A stretch of 64,000 nucleotides of DNA from NCBI GenBank assembly GCA_003164495.1, contig PLTN01000165.1:44953-108952 (forward strand), given 5' to 3'. Source of the DNA: Vulcanimicrobiota bacterium (GTDB lineage Bacteria > Vulcanimicrobiota > Vulcanimicrobiia > Vulcanimicrobiales > Vulcanimicrobiaceae). The notes below the pieces were generated by a model that saw only the letters and a program-made list of their open reading frames with translations, made no database searches and was not told the DNA's origin. This document shows positions 8,316 through 16,922 of the stretch, piece after piece (the first letter of the stretch is position 1; each line of letters begins with the position of its first letter). A program made the translations under genes and the position numbers.

Positions 8316-10447
8316 GTTGGCTCCTTCACGGTATCGATAGCTTTGAGTAGATCCACAGTGGTCGTTGCGACCGCGCCCGCATAGCCGGTGCGCCGGAGGG
8401 CGAGGCGTTTGGCGCGCGCGCACAGTTCGCGCAGTTGCGCGCCCGAAAAGCCTTCGGTGAGCGGCACCAGTTCGTCGATGGACGCGTCGACGTTCGCACC
8501 GGCGAGAAACAGCTTCAGGATCGCGCGGCGTCCGGCCGCATCGGGGAGCGGCACGTGCACGTGCGTTCCGAACCGTCCCGGACGCAAGATGGCCGGATCG
8601 ACGAGGTCGATGCGGTTGGTTGCGGCCAGCACGACGATGCCCGAGAGCGGTTCGATGCCGTCGAGTTCCGCGAGCAATTGGTTGACGACACGTTCGGTCG
8701 TCATCGAACCGCTATGATCGCCCCGAATCGGCGTGATCGAATCGAGCTGGTCGAAGAAGATCACGGCCGGCGCAACTTGGCGCGCGATCCGGAAGATGTG
8801 CCGCACGGCTTCTTCCGATTCGCCGAGCCACTTGGTGAACAGCTCCGGCCCGTTGACGGCGATGAAGTTCACGCCGCATTCGTTGGCGACGGCTTGCGCG
8901 AGCAGAGTCTTTCCGGTGCCCGGTGCGCCGTAGAGCAGCACGCCGGAATGTGCGGCAAGCCCCATCTCGGCCAGCACGTCCGGTTTGTGCAGCGGCATCT
9001 CGACGAGTTCGCGCAGCTCTTCGCGCAGCGCATCCATTCCCCCGACGTCGGCCCACGTGACGTCGGGACGCGAGATCAGCGTTTCACGCAAGGCCGACGG
9101 CCGCACGTGCGCGAGCGCGTGCTCGAAGTCGGAGCGCGAGACCGTGATCTGCTCGGATTGCAGACGAAACGCCGCGCGGTGATCGGCCAGCATCGAGGTG
9201 TTGCGGCGCAGCGCGGAGAGGCCCGCCTCGCGGCAGAGCTCCATCAAGTCGGCGCCGACGAAGCCGTGCGTGCGGTACGCGACATCGTCGAGCGCGGCCA
9301 GCGCGTCGGGCGCCAGCGGCATCTCGCGCGTGTGGATATCCAGCACTTCACGCCGTCCGGCGATATCGGGCGGCCCGATGAAAATCTCGCGATCGAAGCG
9401 GCCCGGCCGGCGAAACGCGGGATCGACGCTGTCGAGCCGGTTCGTCGTCGCTACGACGACCACGGCATCGACGCGCGTCAAGCCGTCCATCAACGAGAGC
9501 AATTGCGTGACGACACGGATATCGGCGTGCGCGCCCGTTTCGCCGCGCTTGGGTGCGATCGCATCGAGCTCGTCGATGAAGATGATCGACGGTGCGTGGT
9601 GTCCGGCCTCGCCGAAGATCCGCCGCAGGTTGCCTTCGGTCTCGCCGGCGTAGGTGCCGATGATGTCGGGGCCGTTGATGTAGTAGAACCGCGCCTCGAC
9701 CTCGTTCGCGATCGCGCGCGCCATGCGCGTCTTGCCGGCGCCCGGCGGACCGTAGAGGATGATGCCGCGCGGCGCGGTGATGCCGAGCTGCTGGTAGACG
9801 TGCGGAAACTTGAGCGGCAACTGCACCAGCTCGCGCACCGCGCGGATCTGCGTGCCCAGTCCGCCCACGTCTTCGAACGTGACGTCCATCGCGCCGTCGG
9901 GCACGTGCGCATCGGCGTACTGCAGCACGATCTGCGTGTCGGGCGTGACGTAGCCGGGGCCGTCGTCGACCGTCACGACTTGATAGGTCGTCCCCGAGGT
10001 CGTGCCAGGGAAAGGCAGATACAGCACCGCATCGCGGCTCACGGCCGTGCGGTCGGCGCTCAGCAGTGCGGTCAGGTGCGGAACGAGATCGTGCGCGGTC
10101 GAGACGTCGGCCGCCGGCAGCAGCTCCACGCGCTTCGCCGGCCGGAGCTCGATCGGCTCGATCTCCACCGATTCGTTGAGCCGCGCCTTGAGTGCTTGGC
10201 GCAGAAAGCGATCCATGCGCGCGGTATCGCCCGCTCCGTCGGCGGCGGCCGGATCGAGCCGCGCGACCGCGCTGCGCCCGCGCTCGGTCGCAACGCGTAC
10301 CGTGTCGCCGGCCGACAAGCCGAGCTGTTGCATCAGCGCCGCATCGAGCTGGATGCGTTGCCGTGCGCCCGCCGTTGCCGCGCCCGCGAGGTTGTCGACG
10401 GTGGCGTGCACGTGCGGGATGCCGGAGTGCGTGTGCGCGTGCGTCAA
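8312..10447 (-). CDS. Cdc48/VAT-like double AAA+ ATPase with altered D2 Walker B
   Basis: A 711-residue type II AAA+ protein. The N-terminus is His-rich (MTHAHTHS) and leads into a Cdc48-type double-psi barrel (about residues 25-105). D1 has Walker A GPPGAGKT (233-240), an intact Walker B IIFIDE (Glu293), and RRPGRFD. D2 has Walker A GAPGTGKT (507-514), but Walker B reads VIFFDQ, with Gln567 in place of the catalytic Glu, and the Arg-finger region reads RPGRFG instead of RPGRFD. D1 probably hydrolyses ATP while D2 may only bind it. Cdc48-like unfoldases remodel protein complexes; why one sits in this catabolic operon is unclear. The TTG start at 10447 follows the cupin stop by four bases. Confidence 0.92.
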   Translation of the reverse strand: MTHAHTHSGIPHVHATVDNLAGAATAGARQRIQLDAALMQQLGLSAGDTVRVATERGRSAVARLDPAAADGAGDTARMDRFLRQALKARLNESVEIEPIELRPAKRVELLPAADVSTAHDLVPHLTALLSADRTAVSRDAVLYLPFPGTTSGTTYQVVTVDDGPGYVTPDTQIVLQYADAHVPDGAMDVTFEDVGGLGTQIRAVRELVQLPLKFPHVYQQLGITAPRGIILYGPPGAGKTRMARAIANEVEARFYYINGPDIIGTYAGETEGNLRRIFGEAGHHAPSIIFIDELDAIAPKRGETGAHADIRVVTQLLSLMDGLTRVDAVVVVATTNRLDSVDPAFRRPGRFDREIFIGPPDIAGRREVLDIHTREMPLAPDALAALDDVAYRTHGFVGADLMELCREAGLSALRRNTSMLADHRAAFRLQSEQITVSRSDFEHALAHVRPSALRETLISRPDVTWADVGGMDALREELRELVEMPLHKPDVLAEMGLAAHSGVLLYGAPGTGKTLLAQAVANECGVNFIAVNGPELFTKWLGESEEAVRHIFRIARQVAPAVIFFDQLDSITPIRGDHSGSMTTERVVNQLLAELDGIEPLSGIVVLAATNRIDLVDPAILRPGRFGTHVHVPLPDAAGRRAILKLFLAGANVDASIDELVPLTEGFSGAQLRELCARAKRLALRRTGYAGAVATTTVDLLKAIDTVKEPT

Positions 10448-10451
10448 ACGC

Positions 10452-10970
10452 TCAACCCTGTTTCGCGCGGTCGTATTCGGGCGCGTTTTCGAGCTGTTCG
10501 AAACCGGTGCCGCGATCGACGCTCGCGCATTGGAGAAAGTTCGGTTCGACGGCGATGAGTTTCGCCGTGATCTCGGGATCCGTGTTGAAGTGCTGCACGG
10601 TGATGCCGGGCTTGCGCAACGGCAGGTTCAGCGCGTCGCCGGCCTTCCATGGATGCTTCACGCCGTCGAGCACGGTGTAGCCTTGCCCGGCGACGACATA
10701 GATCACCTGATCGCCGCCGAACAGCAGCCGTCCCGAACGGCTCCCCGGCGGAATCTCTTGCGAGTACACGAGGTAGCACGAGAGGATCGTGTCTTTGATG
10801 CCCGGATGCATGTACCAGCGCATCAAGCCCTGGCGGTTCAACTCGAGCGGCAGCTGCGACTCCTTGATGACCTGAATGCCGTTCTTGCGCGCTTCGCGCT
10901 GTTCGTCGCGAAGCTCGAAGATCTGATCCCAAAAGTTCTGCTCGGCCAGCCGTTGCGTGCGATCACTCAC
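10452..10970 (-). CDS. Cupin-domain protein with degenerate motif 1
   Basis: A 172-residue single-domain cupin without signal peptide. The beta-barrel core is recognisable from GGDQVIYVVAGQGYTVLDG and a motif 2 of GITVQHFN. The motif 1 metal ligands are missing: the H-x-H position reads SRSGRLLFGG. It is a paralogue of the upstream gene at 10963-11475, which retains its histidines, and the two overlap by eight bases. A sensible possibility is a heteromeric cupin complex with one metal-binding and one structural subunit, but this is inference. The Cdc48-like ATPase gene follows four bases downstream, so the three are probably co-translated. Substrate unknown. Confidence 0.8.
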   Translation of the reverse strand: MSDRTQRLAEQNFWDQIFELRDEQREARKNGIQVIKESQLPLELNRQGLMRWYMHPGIKDTILSCYLVYSQEIPPGSRSGRLLFGGDQVIYVVAGQGYTVLDGVKHPWKAGDALNLPLRKPGITVQHFNTDPEITAKLIAVEPNFLQCASVDRGTGFEQLENAPEYDRAKQG

Positions 10971-11475
10971 GATAGTCTACCGCCGTTTCGAGTTGTGTCA
11001 TCTCCGAGGCGACGTAATCGCGCAACGGAAAGTGGATGAACGCGATCCAGAGCGCCGGGTGCGCCGGATCGCTGTTGAAGTGCTGATGCTCGACCCCGCC
11101 TTTTTCCAACGGCAGCAAGACCAGATCGCCCTTTTCCCAATCGACGCGCTCGCCGTTGATCACGGAATAGCCCTTGCCGTCGATCACGTAGATCACGAGG
11201 CCGCCTTGGTGGCGGTGCTTGCCCGACTTCGTGTGGATCTCGTGCGTGAAAACGGCCCAATGCTGCAGCGGGGTGTCGGGAATCAGGAACGGATCGAGGT
11301 ACGGACGCAACAGCCCCTGACGCGTCTGCTCTTGCGGACAGTCCTCCAGCCGCAGAACGACGCGACCGACGGTTTGCCGCTCGGTGCGCTCCTTATCATA
11401 GGTGACGGCCACCTCGTAAGCGCTTTGGGTCGGGCGTTCGCGTTCTCGCGAGCGCGTGCGTTCGGATTCAGCCAT
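10963..11475 (-). CDS. Cupin-domain protein with intact metal-binding motif
   Basis: A 170-residue cytoplasmic cupin. Motif 1 includes GKHRHQGGLVIYVIDGKG (H-x-H), and motif 2 includes GGVEHQHFN (H-x-H), so a mononuclear metal centre is likely. The first 35 residues are rich in Arg and Glu and are probably disordered or form an initial helix. It is the first gene of the paralogous cupin pair and overlaps the second by eight bases. Cupins of this size in aromatic clusters include dioxygenases and isomerases, and the exact reaction cannot be told. ATG at 11475 follows the dehydrogenase stop (11503) by 27 bases, suggesting the same transcript. Confidence 0.82.
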   Translation of the reverse strand: MAESERTRSRERERPTQSAYEVAVTYDKERTERQTVGRVVLRLEDCPQEQTRQGLLRPYLDPFLIPDTPLQHWAVFTHEIHTKSGKHRHQGGLVIYVIDGKGYSVINGERVDWEKGDLVLLPLEKGGVEHQHFNSDPAHPALWIAFIHFPLRDYVASEMTQLETAVDYRE

Positions 11476-11502
11476 GACGTCTTTCCGCGTTACTTAGGTA
11501 CC

Positions 11503-12246
11503 TTAGAGTTCTCCTTTGCCGCGCCCCCACGTCGCGAGCGCGCCGCCGTCCACGCGCAAATCTTCGCCGGTGATGAACGAGGCATCGTCGGACACCAAGA
11601 ACGCGATCGCGTTGGCGAGGTCTTGCGGTTCACCCAAACGTCCGAGCGGAATTTCATCCCACGTGGAATGCTTGGGCCCGGTGCGCGTCGGCGTGGCCGA
11701 GTTGACACGGATGTTGTAGGGCGCGAGATCTTGTGCCATCGCGCGCGCCATGTTGAGCGCGCCGCCTTTGGCCGTGCAGTAGGCGAACGCATCGGGACGC
11801 CCGCGGTGCCCCGAGGTCGACGCGACGAGCACGATCGATCCGGGGCGCTTCAACTCGATCAGCCGTTCGGCGACCGCCTTCGCGCACAAGAACGAACCGG
11901 TCAGCACGACGTTGAGGATCCGTTGGAATTCTTCCAGGCTCGTTTTGAGGATGCCGTTCTTTCCCGGCGTCGTTGGGTTGGTGACCAGGATATCGATCGG
12001 GCCGAACGCGTCTTCGGCGATTTTCAAGAAACCGCGCACGGCCTCGGGATCGGTAACGTTGCCGGGAGCAGCAACTGCGCGACCGCCCTCGCGCTGCACC
12101 GCGTCCACGACTTCCAATGCGACGCTCTCAACCAAGTTGTTGCACACGACCGCCGCGCCTTTGGCGGCCAGCGTTCGCGCAATCGCTTGTCCGATGTTCG
12201 GTCCCGCGCCGGTAACGAGCGCGACCCGACCTGAAAGTTGGCCCAT
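11503..12246 (-). CDS. SDR-family oxidoreductase
   Basis: A 247-residue classical short-chain dehydrogenase. TGAGPNIG (residues 12-19) is the cofactor loop, and catalytic residues are Ser143 or Ser145, Tyr156 and Lys160 (YCTAK). The C-terminus has FITGEDLRVDGGA. The usual NNAG motif after strand 4 is replaced by TNPTT (residues 89-93), a departure seen in some non-canonical members. Start ATG at 12246; further upstream the frame is open but not protein-like. The gene is divergent from the binding-protein gene at 12325, leaving a 78-base shared control region. It heads the minus-strand operon that runs through the cupins, the AAA+ ATPase and the binding proteins to about 5440. Confidence 0.92.
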   Translation of the reverse strand: MGQLSGRVALVTGAGPNIGQAIARTLAAKGAAVVCNNLVESVALEVVDAVQREGGRAVAAPGNVTDPEAVRGFLKIAEDAFGPIDILVTNPTTPGKNGILKTSLEEFQRILNVVLTGSFLCAKAVAERLIELKRPGSIVLVASTSGHRGRPDAFAYCTAKGGALNMARAMAQDLAPYNIRVNSATPTRTGPKHSTWDEIPLGRLGEPQDLANAIAFLVSDDASFITGEDLRVDGGALATWGRGKGEL

Positions 12247-12324
12247 ACGGTCGGCATTTGTTGATGCTATCTGCGCACCTTCTCGATCTGAAGGGGACGG
12301 CGCCACCGTACTGAAGGCGTCGTC

Positions 12325-13284
12325 ATGCCGCTTCATGTCAGCCGGCGAAACGCGCTGCTCGGCGCAAGCGCAACGCTCGCCGCGTTGTCGGTTCCCGCGC
12401 CGGTACTGGCCGAGCCGGCGCTGCTGCACGTTTCGACGGTCGCGATCTTCGACGTCGCGAAATATTACGCGGCCGACGCGCAAGGCTACTTCGCCGCCGA
12501 AAACCTGGCGGTGACGACCGAACCCGTGCAGAGCGGCGCGGCGGGGGTTCCGGCGCTCATGAACGGCCAGTTCGACGTGCTCTACAACAACGTTGCATCG
12601 ACGATTTCCGCAATCGATCGCGGCTTCGACTTGCGCGTCGTCATGGGCGGCAGCCCGAACGGCTCGAAGCCGCCCGGTCAGTCGGCCCTGATGAAGCGGC
12701 GCGGCGACGCCATTCGCAGCGGCAAGGATCTCGAAGGCAAAACCGTCGGCGTCAACGGCGTTCGCGGCATCAATTGGGTGCTCACGCGCTCGTGGGTCAA
12801 GCTAACCGGCGGCGATCCCGAGAAAGTCAGCTTTCTCGAACTCCCTAACTCCGTGCTGATCGATTCGATCAAAGCCAAGCGTATCGATGCCGCATACGTG
12901 GTCGATCCGTACATGACCGTCGGCCGCACCGATCCCGACATCGAAGGCTTCGGCTGGCCGCAGAGTTCCGTCTATCGCGGGGGCGTCAACGGGCTGTGGG
13001 TCGTGACGCGGGCGAGCACCGATCAGCGGCCCGACGTGATCCGTGCGTTCGTGCGCGCGTTGATCCGCGGCGCGGGCTGGGTCAACGCCAACCTCGGCAA
13101 CGACAGCTACTTCAAACTGGTTTCCGGCTTCACCAAGATCGACCCGGCGATCGCAGCGAAGATGGTGCTCGAACCGGCCAGCACGTCGATCTCGGCAACG
13201 CAAATTCAGCCGATGGTAAAATTGATGCGCGACAACGGTCTGATCGCCGGAGATATCGATCTTCGCACGAAGATGTTCGTCTGA
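12325..13284 (+). CDS. NMT1/TauA-type ABC substrate-binding protein
   Basis: A 319-residue exported binding protein with signal peptide (VSRRNALLGASATLAA, cleavage near VLAEPA at about residue 30; Tat-like double Arg). The mature core shows VAIFDVAKYYAADAQGYFAA, SGAAGVPALMNGQFDV and DLEGKTVGVNGVRG, and it is paralogous to the product of 7356-8315. Its stop overlaps the ATG of the DUF35 protein, so the two are co-translated. No permease or ATPase is adjacent. The ligand is probably a small organic acid or aromatic, by context only. Confidence 0.88.
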   Translation: MPLHVSRRNALLGASATLAALSVPAPVLAEPALLHVSTVAIFDVAKYYAADAQGYFAAENLAVTTEPVQSGAAGVPALMNGQFDVLYNNVASTISAIDRGFDLRVVMGGSPNGSKPPGQSALMKRRGDAIRSGKDLEGKTVGVNGVRGINWVLTRSWVKLTGGDPEKVSFLELPNSVLIDSIKAKRIDAAYVVDPYMTVGRTDPDIEGFGWPQSSVYRGGVNGLWVVTRASTDQRPDVIRAFVRALIRGAGWVNANLGNDSYFKLVSGFTKIDPAIAAKMVLEPASTSISATQIQPMVKLMRDNGLIAGDIDLRTKMFV

Positions 13285-13658
13285 TGTTCGCACCCCTGTG
13301 GGATGGAACCGCACGCAAGGAACTGCTCCTGCAGCGTTGCAGCGCATGCGGGGCGTTCCGCCATCCGCCCAGTCCGATCTGCCGGAGCTGCTTGAGCGAT
13401 CAGCATGAATGGGTCGCGGCGAGCGGCCGCGGTACGGTGTACACCTACGCCGTCGTGCGTCAGGCACTCGGGCGGGGCTGGGAAGAGAAGGTACCCTACG
13501 TCGTCGCCGTGATCGAGCTCGACGAAGGGCCGCGTTTTCTCACCAACGTCGTCAACGTCGACCCGGACGCAGTGCAGATCGGCATGCCGGTCGAGGTCGT
13601 CTATCTCGAACGCGCCGACGCGGCAACGTTGCCGCTCTTCCAACCGCGGAGCGCTTAA
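13284..13658 (+). CDS. DUF35 zinc-ribbon / OB-fold protein
   Basis: A 124-residue protein with a rubredoxin-like zinc ribbon (Cys19, Cys22, Cys33, Cys36) followed by an OB-fold beta barrel (GTVYTYAVVR...VPYVVAVIELDEGPR). This is the classic DUF35 architecture. Such proteins bind CoA thioesters and partner thiolase-like enzymes; in steroid side-chain degradation the DUF35 part of ChsH2 scaffolds the aldolase Ltp2. A thiolase-like protein lacking thiolase catalytic residues is encoded nearby at 16923-18083, an attractive partner. The ATG overlaps the stop of the binding-protein gene by one base, and the 3' end overlaps the convergent gene at 13655 by four bases. Confidence 0.88.
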   Translation: MFAPLWDGTARKELLLQRCSACGAFRHPPSPICRSCLSDQHEWVAASGRGTVYTYAVVRQALGRGWEEKVPYVVAVIELDEGPRFLTNVVNVDPDAVQIGMPVEVVYLERADAATLPLFQPRSA

Positions 13659-14599
13659 GCGCGCCAGATCAGCGACGCGGCCGAGGTTTTATCGAGGCCG
13701 ATGTACTTGCTCGAGAAGTCCAGCACGGGCTGAATCATTGCCGGTTGGATCGGCTTTTCGCCGTAGACGGCGCGAGGCGAGCTCTGGATCGCGTCGGCCG
13801 TCATGCCGACGTACTTCGCGAGAATCGCCGCGGACTCGGGATGGTGCGCATTGGCCCACTTCGCCGTCTGCAGCATTACGTCGACGAAACGCCGCGCCGT
13901 ATCGCGGTTGGCGTTCAGCCAATCGGCCTTGGCGTACCAGCCGGTCACCATGTAGCCGCGCCCGATCGCCGCCTGCGGATCGCCGAGAATCTTGATCTGA
14001 CCCTGAGCGCGCGCCGCCGACGTGAACGGTTCGACCAGCATCGCGGCATCGATGCGCCCTTGCGCCAGCGCCGCGCCGACGCCGGAGAACGGCACTTCGA
14101 TCAGCTTTACCGATTTCGAATCGCCGCCGTTGGCATCGATCCACGCGGCGATCGCCACTTGGGTGAGATCGCCGAGGCCGTTCACCGCAACCGTTTTGCC
14201 GTTCAAGTCGGCGCCGTTTTTGATGGTCGAGTTCGGCGCAACTACGATCGCCGCTTGCGACGGCGGACCGTCGTAAACGTTGCCTTCGGCGATCACGCGC
14301 ATGTCGATGCCCTTGTTGTGCGCCAGCGCGATCGAGACGACCGTGCTCGTCATGATGTCGAGCGAACCGCCGACGATCGCCGCGATCAGCGACGCCGAGG
14401 TCCGCATCGGCGAGATCTCGGCACTGAGTCCCGCCGCGGTGAACATGCCGAGATCTTGCGCGTAGAGATGCTGTGCGGTCGCGTCGGTCGGCGCGGCACC
14501 GATGCGGATCGTCGCCAAATCGGCGCCGCGGACGATCGCCGGCGCGGCCGCGAGCGCGGCGATACCGGTGAGTGCGGCGGCGCGTGAGTACGAGGCCAT
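13655..14599 (-). CDS. NMT1/TauA-type ABC substrate-binding protein
   Basis: A 314-residue exported binding protein. The signal peptide covers about residues 1-25 (MASYSRAAALTGIAALAAAPAIVRGAD). Core family segments are IRIGAAPTDATAQHLYAQDLGMF, LIAAIVGGSLDI and DLNGKTVAVNGLGDLTQ. It resembles the protein encoded at 37497-38453 more than the other binding proteins here (shared pattern of AWID-x-NGG-x-SKSVK). ATG at 14599 overlaps the stop of the upstream CoA-transferase. It belongs to the minus-strand operon with CaiB, BNR, thiolase-like and MaoC genes. Ligand not known. Confidence 0.88.
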   Translation of the reverse strand: MASYSRAAALTGIAALAAAPAIVRGADLATIRIGAAPTDATAQHLYAQDLGMFTAAGLSAEISPMRTSASLIAAIVGGSLDIMTSTVVSIALAHNKGIDMRVIAEGNVYDGPPSQAAIVVAPNSTIKNGADLNGKTVAVNGLGDLTQVAIAAWIDANGGDSKSVKLIEVPFSGVGAALAQGRIDAAMLVEPFTSAARAQGQIKILGDPQAAIGRGYMVTGWYAKADWLNANRDTARRFVDVMLQTAKWANAHHPESAAILAKYVGMTADAIQSSPRAVYGEKPIQPAMIQPVLDFSSKYIGLDKTSAASLIWRA

Positions 14600-15807
14600 C
14601 AGTTTGTCCTTTCAGCTCCGAACGCGTTCCGGCTACGCAACGACGCGATTTCCGCCGCGTCCAAGCCCAGCCAGTCGCGCAGTACCTCCTCGGTGTGTTC
14701 GCCTAACGCACACGGCGCGGTGAACGCTTCCACCGTGCTCTTGCTGAACGTGAACGGCACCGAGGGCGCGACGAGCGGCTTCTTCCGCTCGCCGGGCACA
14801 GGCCGGTACGCGCCGCCCGAATCCGGCGACTCGACGACGTCGTCGACGCGACGCATCCGTTCGGCCGGAATGCCGGCAACCTGCAGTTGCCGCTCGACGT
14901 CGGTGTTGAGGCGGCCGCGCGTCCACGCCTCGATCGCGGCATCGAGTTCGTCGTGATGCCGCATCCGGCCGACCACGCTTGCGAAGCGTTCATCGGCAGC
15001 GAGGTCGGGGCGGCCGATGGCCTTCGCAAGCGCGAGCCACTGTTCGTCCGTTTCGGCGACGATCACGCACCACTCGTCGTTGCCGCCGCACGGATAGGCC
15101 CCTTGCGGCGCTGCGCTGCTCGAACGGTTGCCCCAGCGCTTCGGCGGGCGGCCCGAGACCGCCGACGCCATCAAGAGCGCGCCGACCGTCGCGACGCTGC
15201 ACTCGAATTGACTCAAGTCGATGTTGCGGCCGCGGCCGGTTTCTTCGCGCTCCGTTAGCGCGCCCAGCACCGCGATGATGCCGTGCAAACCGCCGATGTA
15301 GTCGTTCCAGGAGTTGGAGATCGCGGTCGGCGGATCGCCCTCGGCTCCGGTCGTGAGCATGAGACCCGTGTACGCTTGCAGGTTCATGTTCATGCTGGTC
15401 CACGACTTGCGCGGACCCGTATGGCCGTACCCCGAGAGGCTGATGTAGATCAGGCGCGGGTTGTCTCGGCTGAGCGTTTCGTAGTCGAGTTTCAGGCGGC
15501 GCATCACGCCGGCGCTGAAGTTCTCGACGATCACGTCGGCACCCATCGCCAGCCGCGTTGCAACGGCGTGCCCGGCTTCACTCTTGAGGTCGAGCGCGAT
15601 CGAGCGTTTGTTGCGATGCGCGTAGGTCGCGCGATGGCGGTCGCCCGGATCGCGCGAGGGGCTCTCCACGTGCACTACGTCGGCGCCGAGATCGGCCAGC
15701 GTGCGCGTGCAAAACGGGCCCGCGAAAACGTGGGTGAAGTCGAAGACTTTCAGCCCGGCAATCGGGCTGACACCGGACGCCTCACGCGCCCGTTCGTGCG
15801 CGATCAC
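14599..15807 (-). CDS. CaiB/BaiF-family (family III) CoA-transferase
   Basis: A 402-residue class III CoA-transferase. The N-terminus has the signature GLKVFDFTHVFAGPFCTRTLADLGADVVHVE, followed by HRNKRSIALDLKS and VIVENFSAGVMRRL. These enzymes move CoA between carboxylates through an aspartyl-CoA intermediate. Start GTG at 15807 overlaps the upstream stop (GTGA). The C-terminus is complete. A second family III member is encoded at 18574-19701, so the operon may need two different CoA transfers or a heteromer. A role in activating or recycling CoA esters of an aromatic or alicyclic acid is inferred from neighbours. Confidence 0.92.
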   Translation of the reverse strand: MIAHERAREASGVSPIAGLKVFDFTHVFAGPFCTRTLADLGADVVHVESPSRDPGDRHRATYAHRNKRSIALDLKSEAGHAVATRLAMGADVIVENFSAGVMRRLKLDYETLSRDNPRLIYISLSGYGHTGPRKSWTSMNMNLQAYTGLMLTTGAEGDPPTAISNSWNDYIGGLHGIIAVLGALTEREETGRGRNIDLSQFECSVATVGALLMASAVSGRPPKRWGNRSSSAAPQGAYPCGGNDEWCVIVAETDEQWLALAKAIGRPDLAADERFASVVGRMRHHDELDAAIEAWTRGRLNTDVERQLQVAGIPAERMRRVDDVVESPDSGGAYRPVPGERKKPLVAPSVPFTFSKSTVEAFTAPCALGEHTEEVLRDWLGLDAAEIASLRSRNAFGAERTN

Positions 15808-16907
15808 GCCGGGACGGGCAACAGGTTCTTGTAGTGATAGATCTTCGAGACCGGTCCGAGCGAACTCGCGATCTGCGTCCAGTGCTCGGCCGCATCGTCG
15901 GTTTCGTAGACCTCACCATCGGTATTGCCGACGAAGAGCGAGAAACCGCCCGGATAGATCGCCAGGCTCATCGCTTCGATGTTCGCCCGCCGGTCTTCGG
16001 CGAGGCCCGCGCTCGAATCGACCCACGTGTGTCCGCGGTCGCGCGATTTCATCACGGTCGGGTCGGCGCGGTTCACTTTTTTCCAGTGTCCGGGATACAT
16101 CATCGCCCCCGAGACGAACATCATCTCCGGATCGAGCGGTGAAACGAACGTGTGGTCGGGATAACCGACGCGGAACGACGTGTCGGTGATCTGTTCCCAT
16201 TTCTCACCGCTGTCGAGACTGTGGTAGGTGCCCATGCCGGTGGTGAGCCACACCTCGTTCGTGTTCACCGGGTGCATGGTGAGCTGGTGCACGTCGCGGT
16301 AGTTGTGATCTTCGGGCTTCGAGTAATCTTTTTGTTCGATCCACGTCGCGCCGCCGTCGGTCGTGCGCATGAGTGCGCCCTGTTCGACCAGCGCCCAGAC
16401 CATGTTCGGATCGGCGAGGCTCACCGTGATCGACTTCACGTGCGGGATGTGCGGCTTGCCCGGAAAGACCCACTTGTCGCAATCGGGCGCTTCTTTCACG
16501 CCGGTTTGCTCGACCCACGTCAGGCCGTAATCATCGCTGCGGAAGATCGACGCCGGCTCGGTACCCGCATACAGCACGACCCGGTCGCCGTGGTGCGCAT
16601 ACGCGACGGAGAACACGTGATCGATCGTGAGCCCGTTCATGCGGCGTTCCCACGTCTCGCCGTTGTCGCCGCTGTAGTAGAGGCCGCCGTTCTCGTGAAA
16701 ACCGGCGAAGATGCCGCCGCGCTTCGGCTCGATCATGATCGAGCTGCAGTGCTTGCCCTCGAGCTTGTGTCCACGGTTCTGCCATGCTGCACCGGGCCGC
16801 TCGCGCTCGAGTACGCTGATGCCCTCGACCGTTGCGACCAGCAACTTCGTCACGGCATCGTTGCCGCGCGTCGTGTTTTGTCCGTTTGGAGAAAGACAGG
16901 CGATCAT
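15804..16907 (-). CDS. BNR/Asp-box beta-propeller protein (sortilin/VPS10-like)
   Basis: A 367-residue protein composed of repeated Asp-box motifs: SGDNGETW, SDDYGLTW, TTDGGATW, SLDSGEKW and SRDRGHTW, typical of six- or seven-bladed propellers in sialidase-like and sortilin-like proteins. No signal peptide or transmembrane segment is seen, so it is probably cytoplasmic, which is unusual for this fold. The ATG at 16907 has GGGAG seven bases upstream. It is locked between a thiolase-like gene and a CoA-transferase, with a four-base overlap to the latter. A catalytic role is unproven; a glycosidase function is unlikely. It may be an enzyme or scaffold of this pathway. Confidence 0.8.
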   Translation of the reverse strand: MIACLSPNGQNTTRGNDAVTKLLVATVEGISVLERERPGAAWQNRGHKLEGKHCSSIMIEPKRGGIFAGFHENGGLYYSGDNGETWERRMNGLTIDHVFSVAYAHHGDRVVLYAGTEPASIFRSDDYGLTWVEQTGVKEAPDCDKWVFPGKPHIPHVKSITVSLADPNMVWALVEQGALMRTTDGGATWIEQKDYSKPEDHNYRDVHQLTMHPVNTNEVWLTTGMGTYHSLDSGEKWEQITDTSFRVGYPDHTFVSPLDPEMMFVSGAMMYPGHWKKVNRADPTVMKSRDRGHTWVDSSAGLAEDRRANIEAMSLAIYPGGFSLFVGNTDGEVYETDDAAEHWTQIASSLGPVSKIYHYKNLLPVPA

Positions 16908-16922
16908 GCGAAGGCTCCCATG

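Noticed and set aside
8435..10558. 707-codon plus-strand open frame opposite the AAA+ ATPase
   Set aside because: It is the antisense shadow of a GC-rich gene, with an Arg/His-rich product and no domain; the minus strand has Walker motifs.
10957..12234. 425-codon plus-strand open frame opposite the cupin and dehydrogenase
   Set aside because: No recognisable motifs, and the minus-strand genes are clear.
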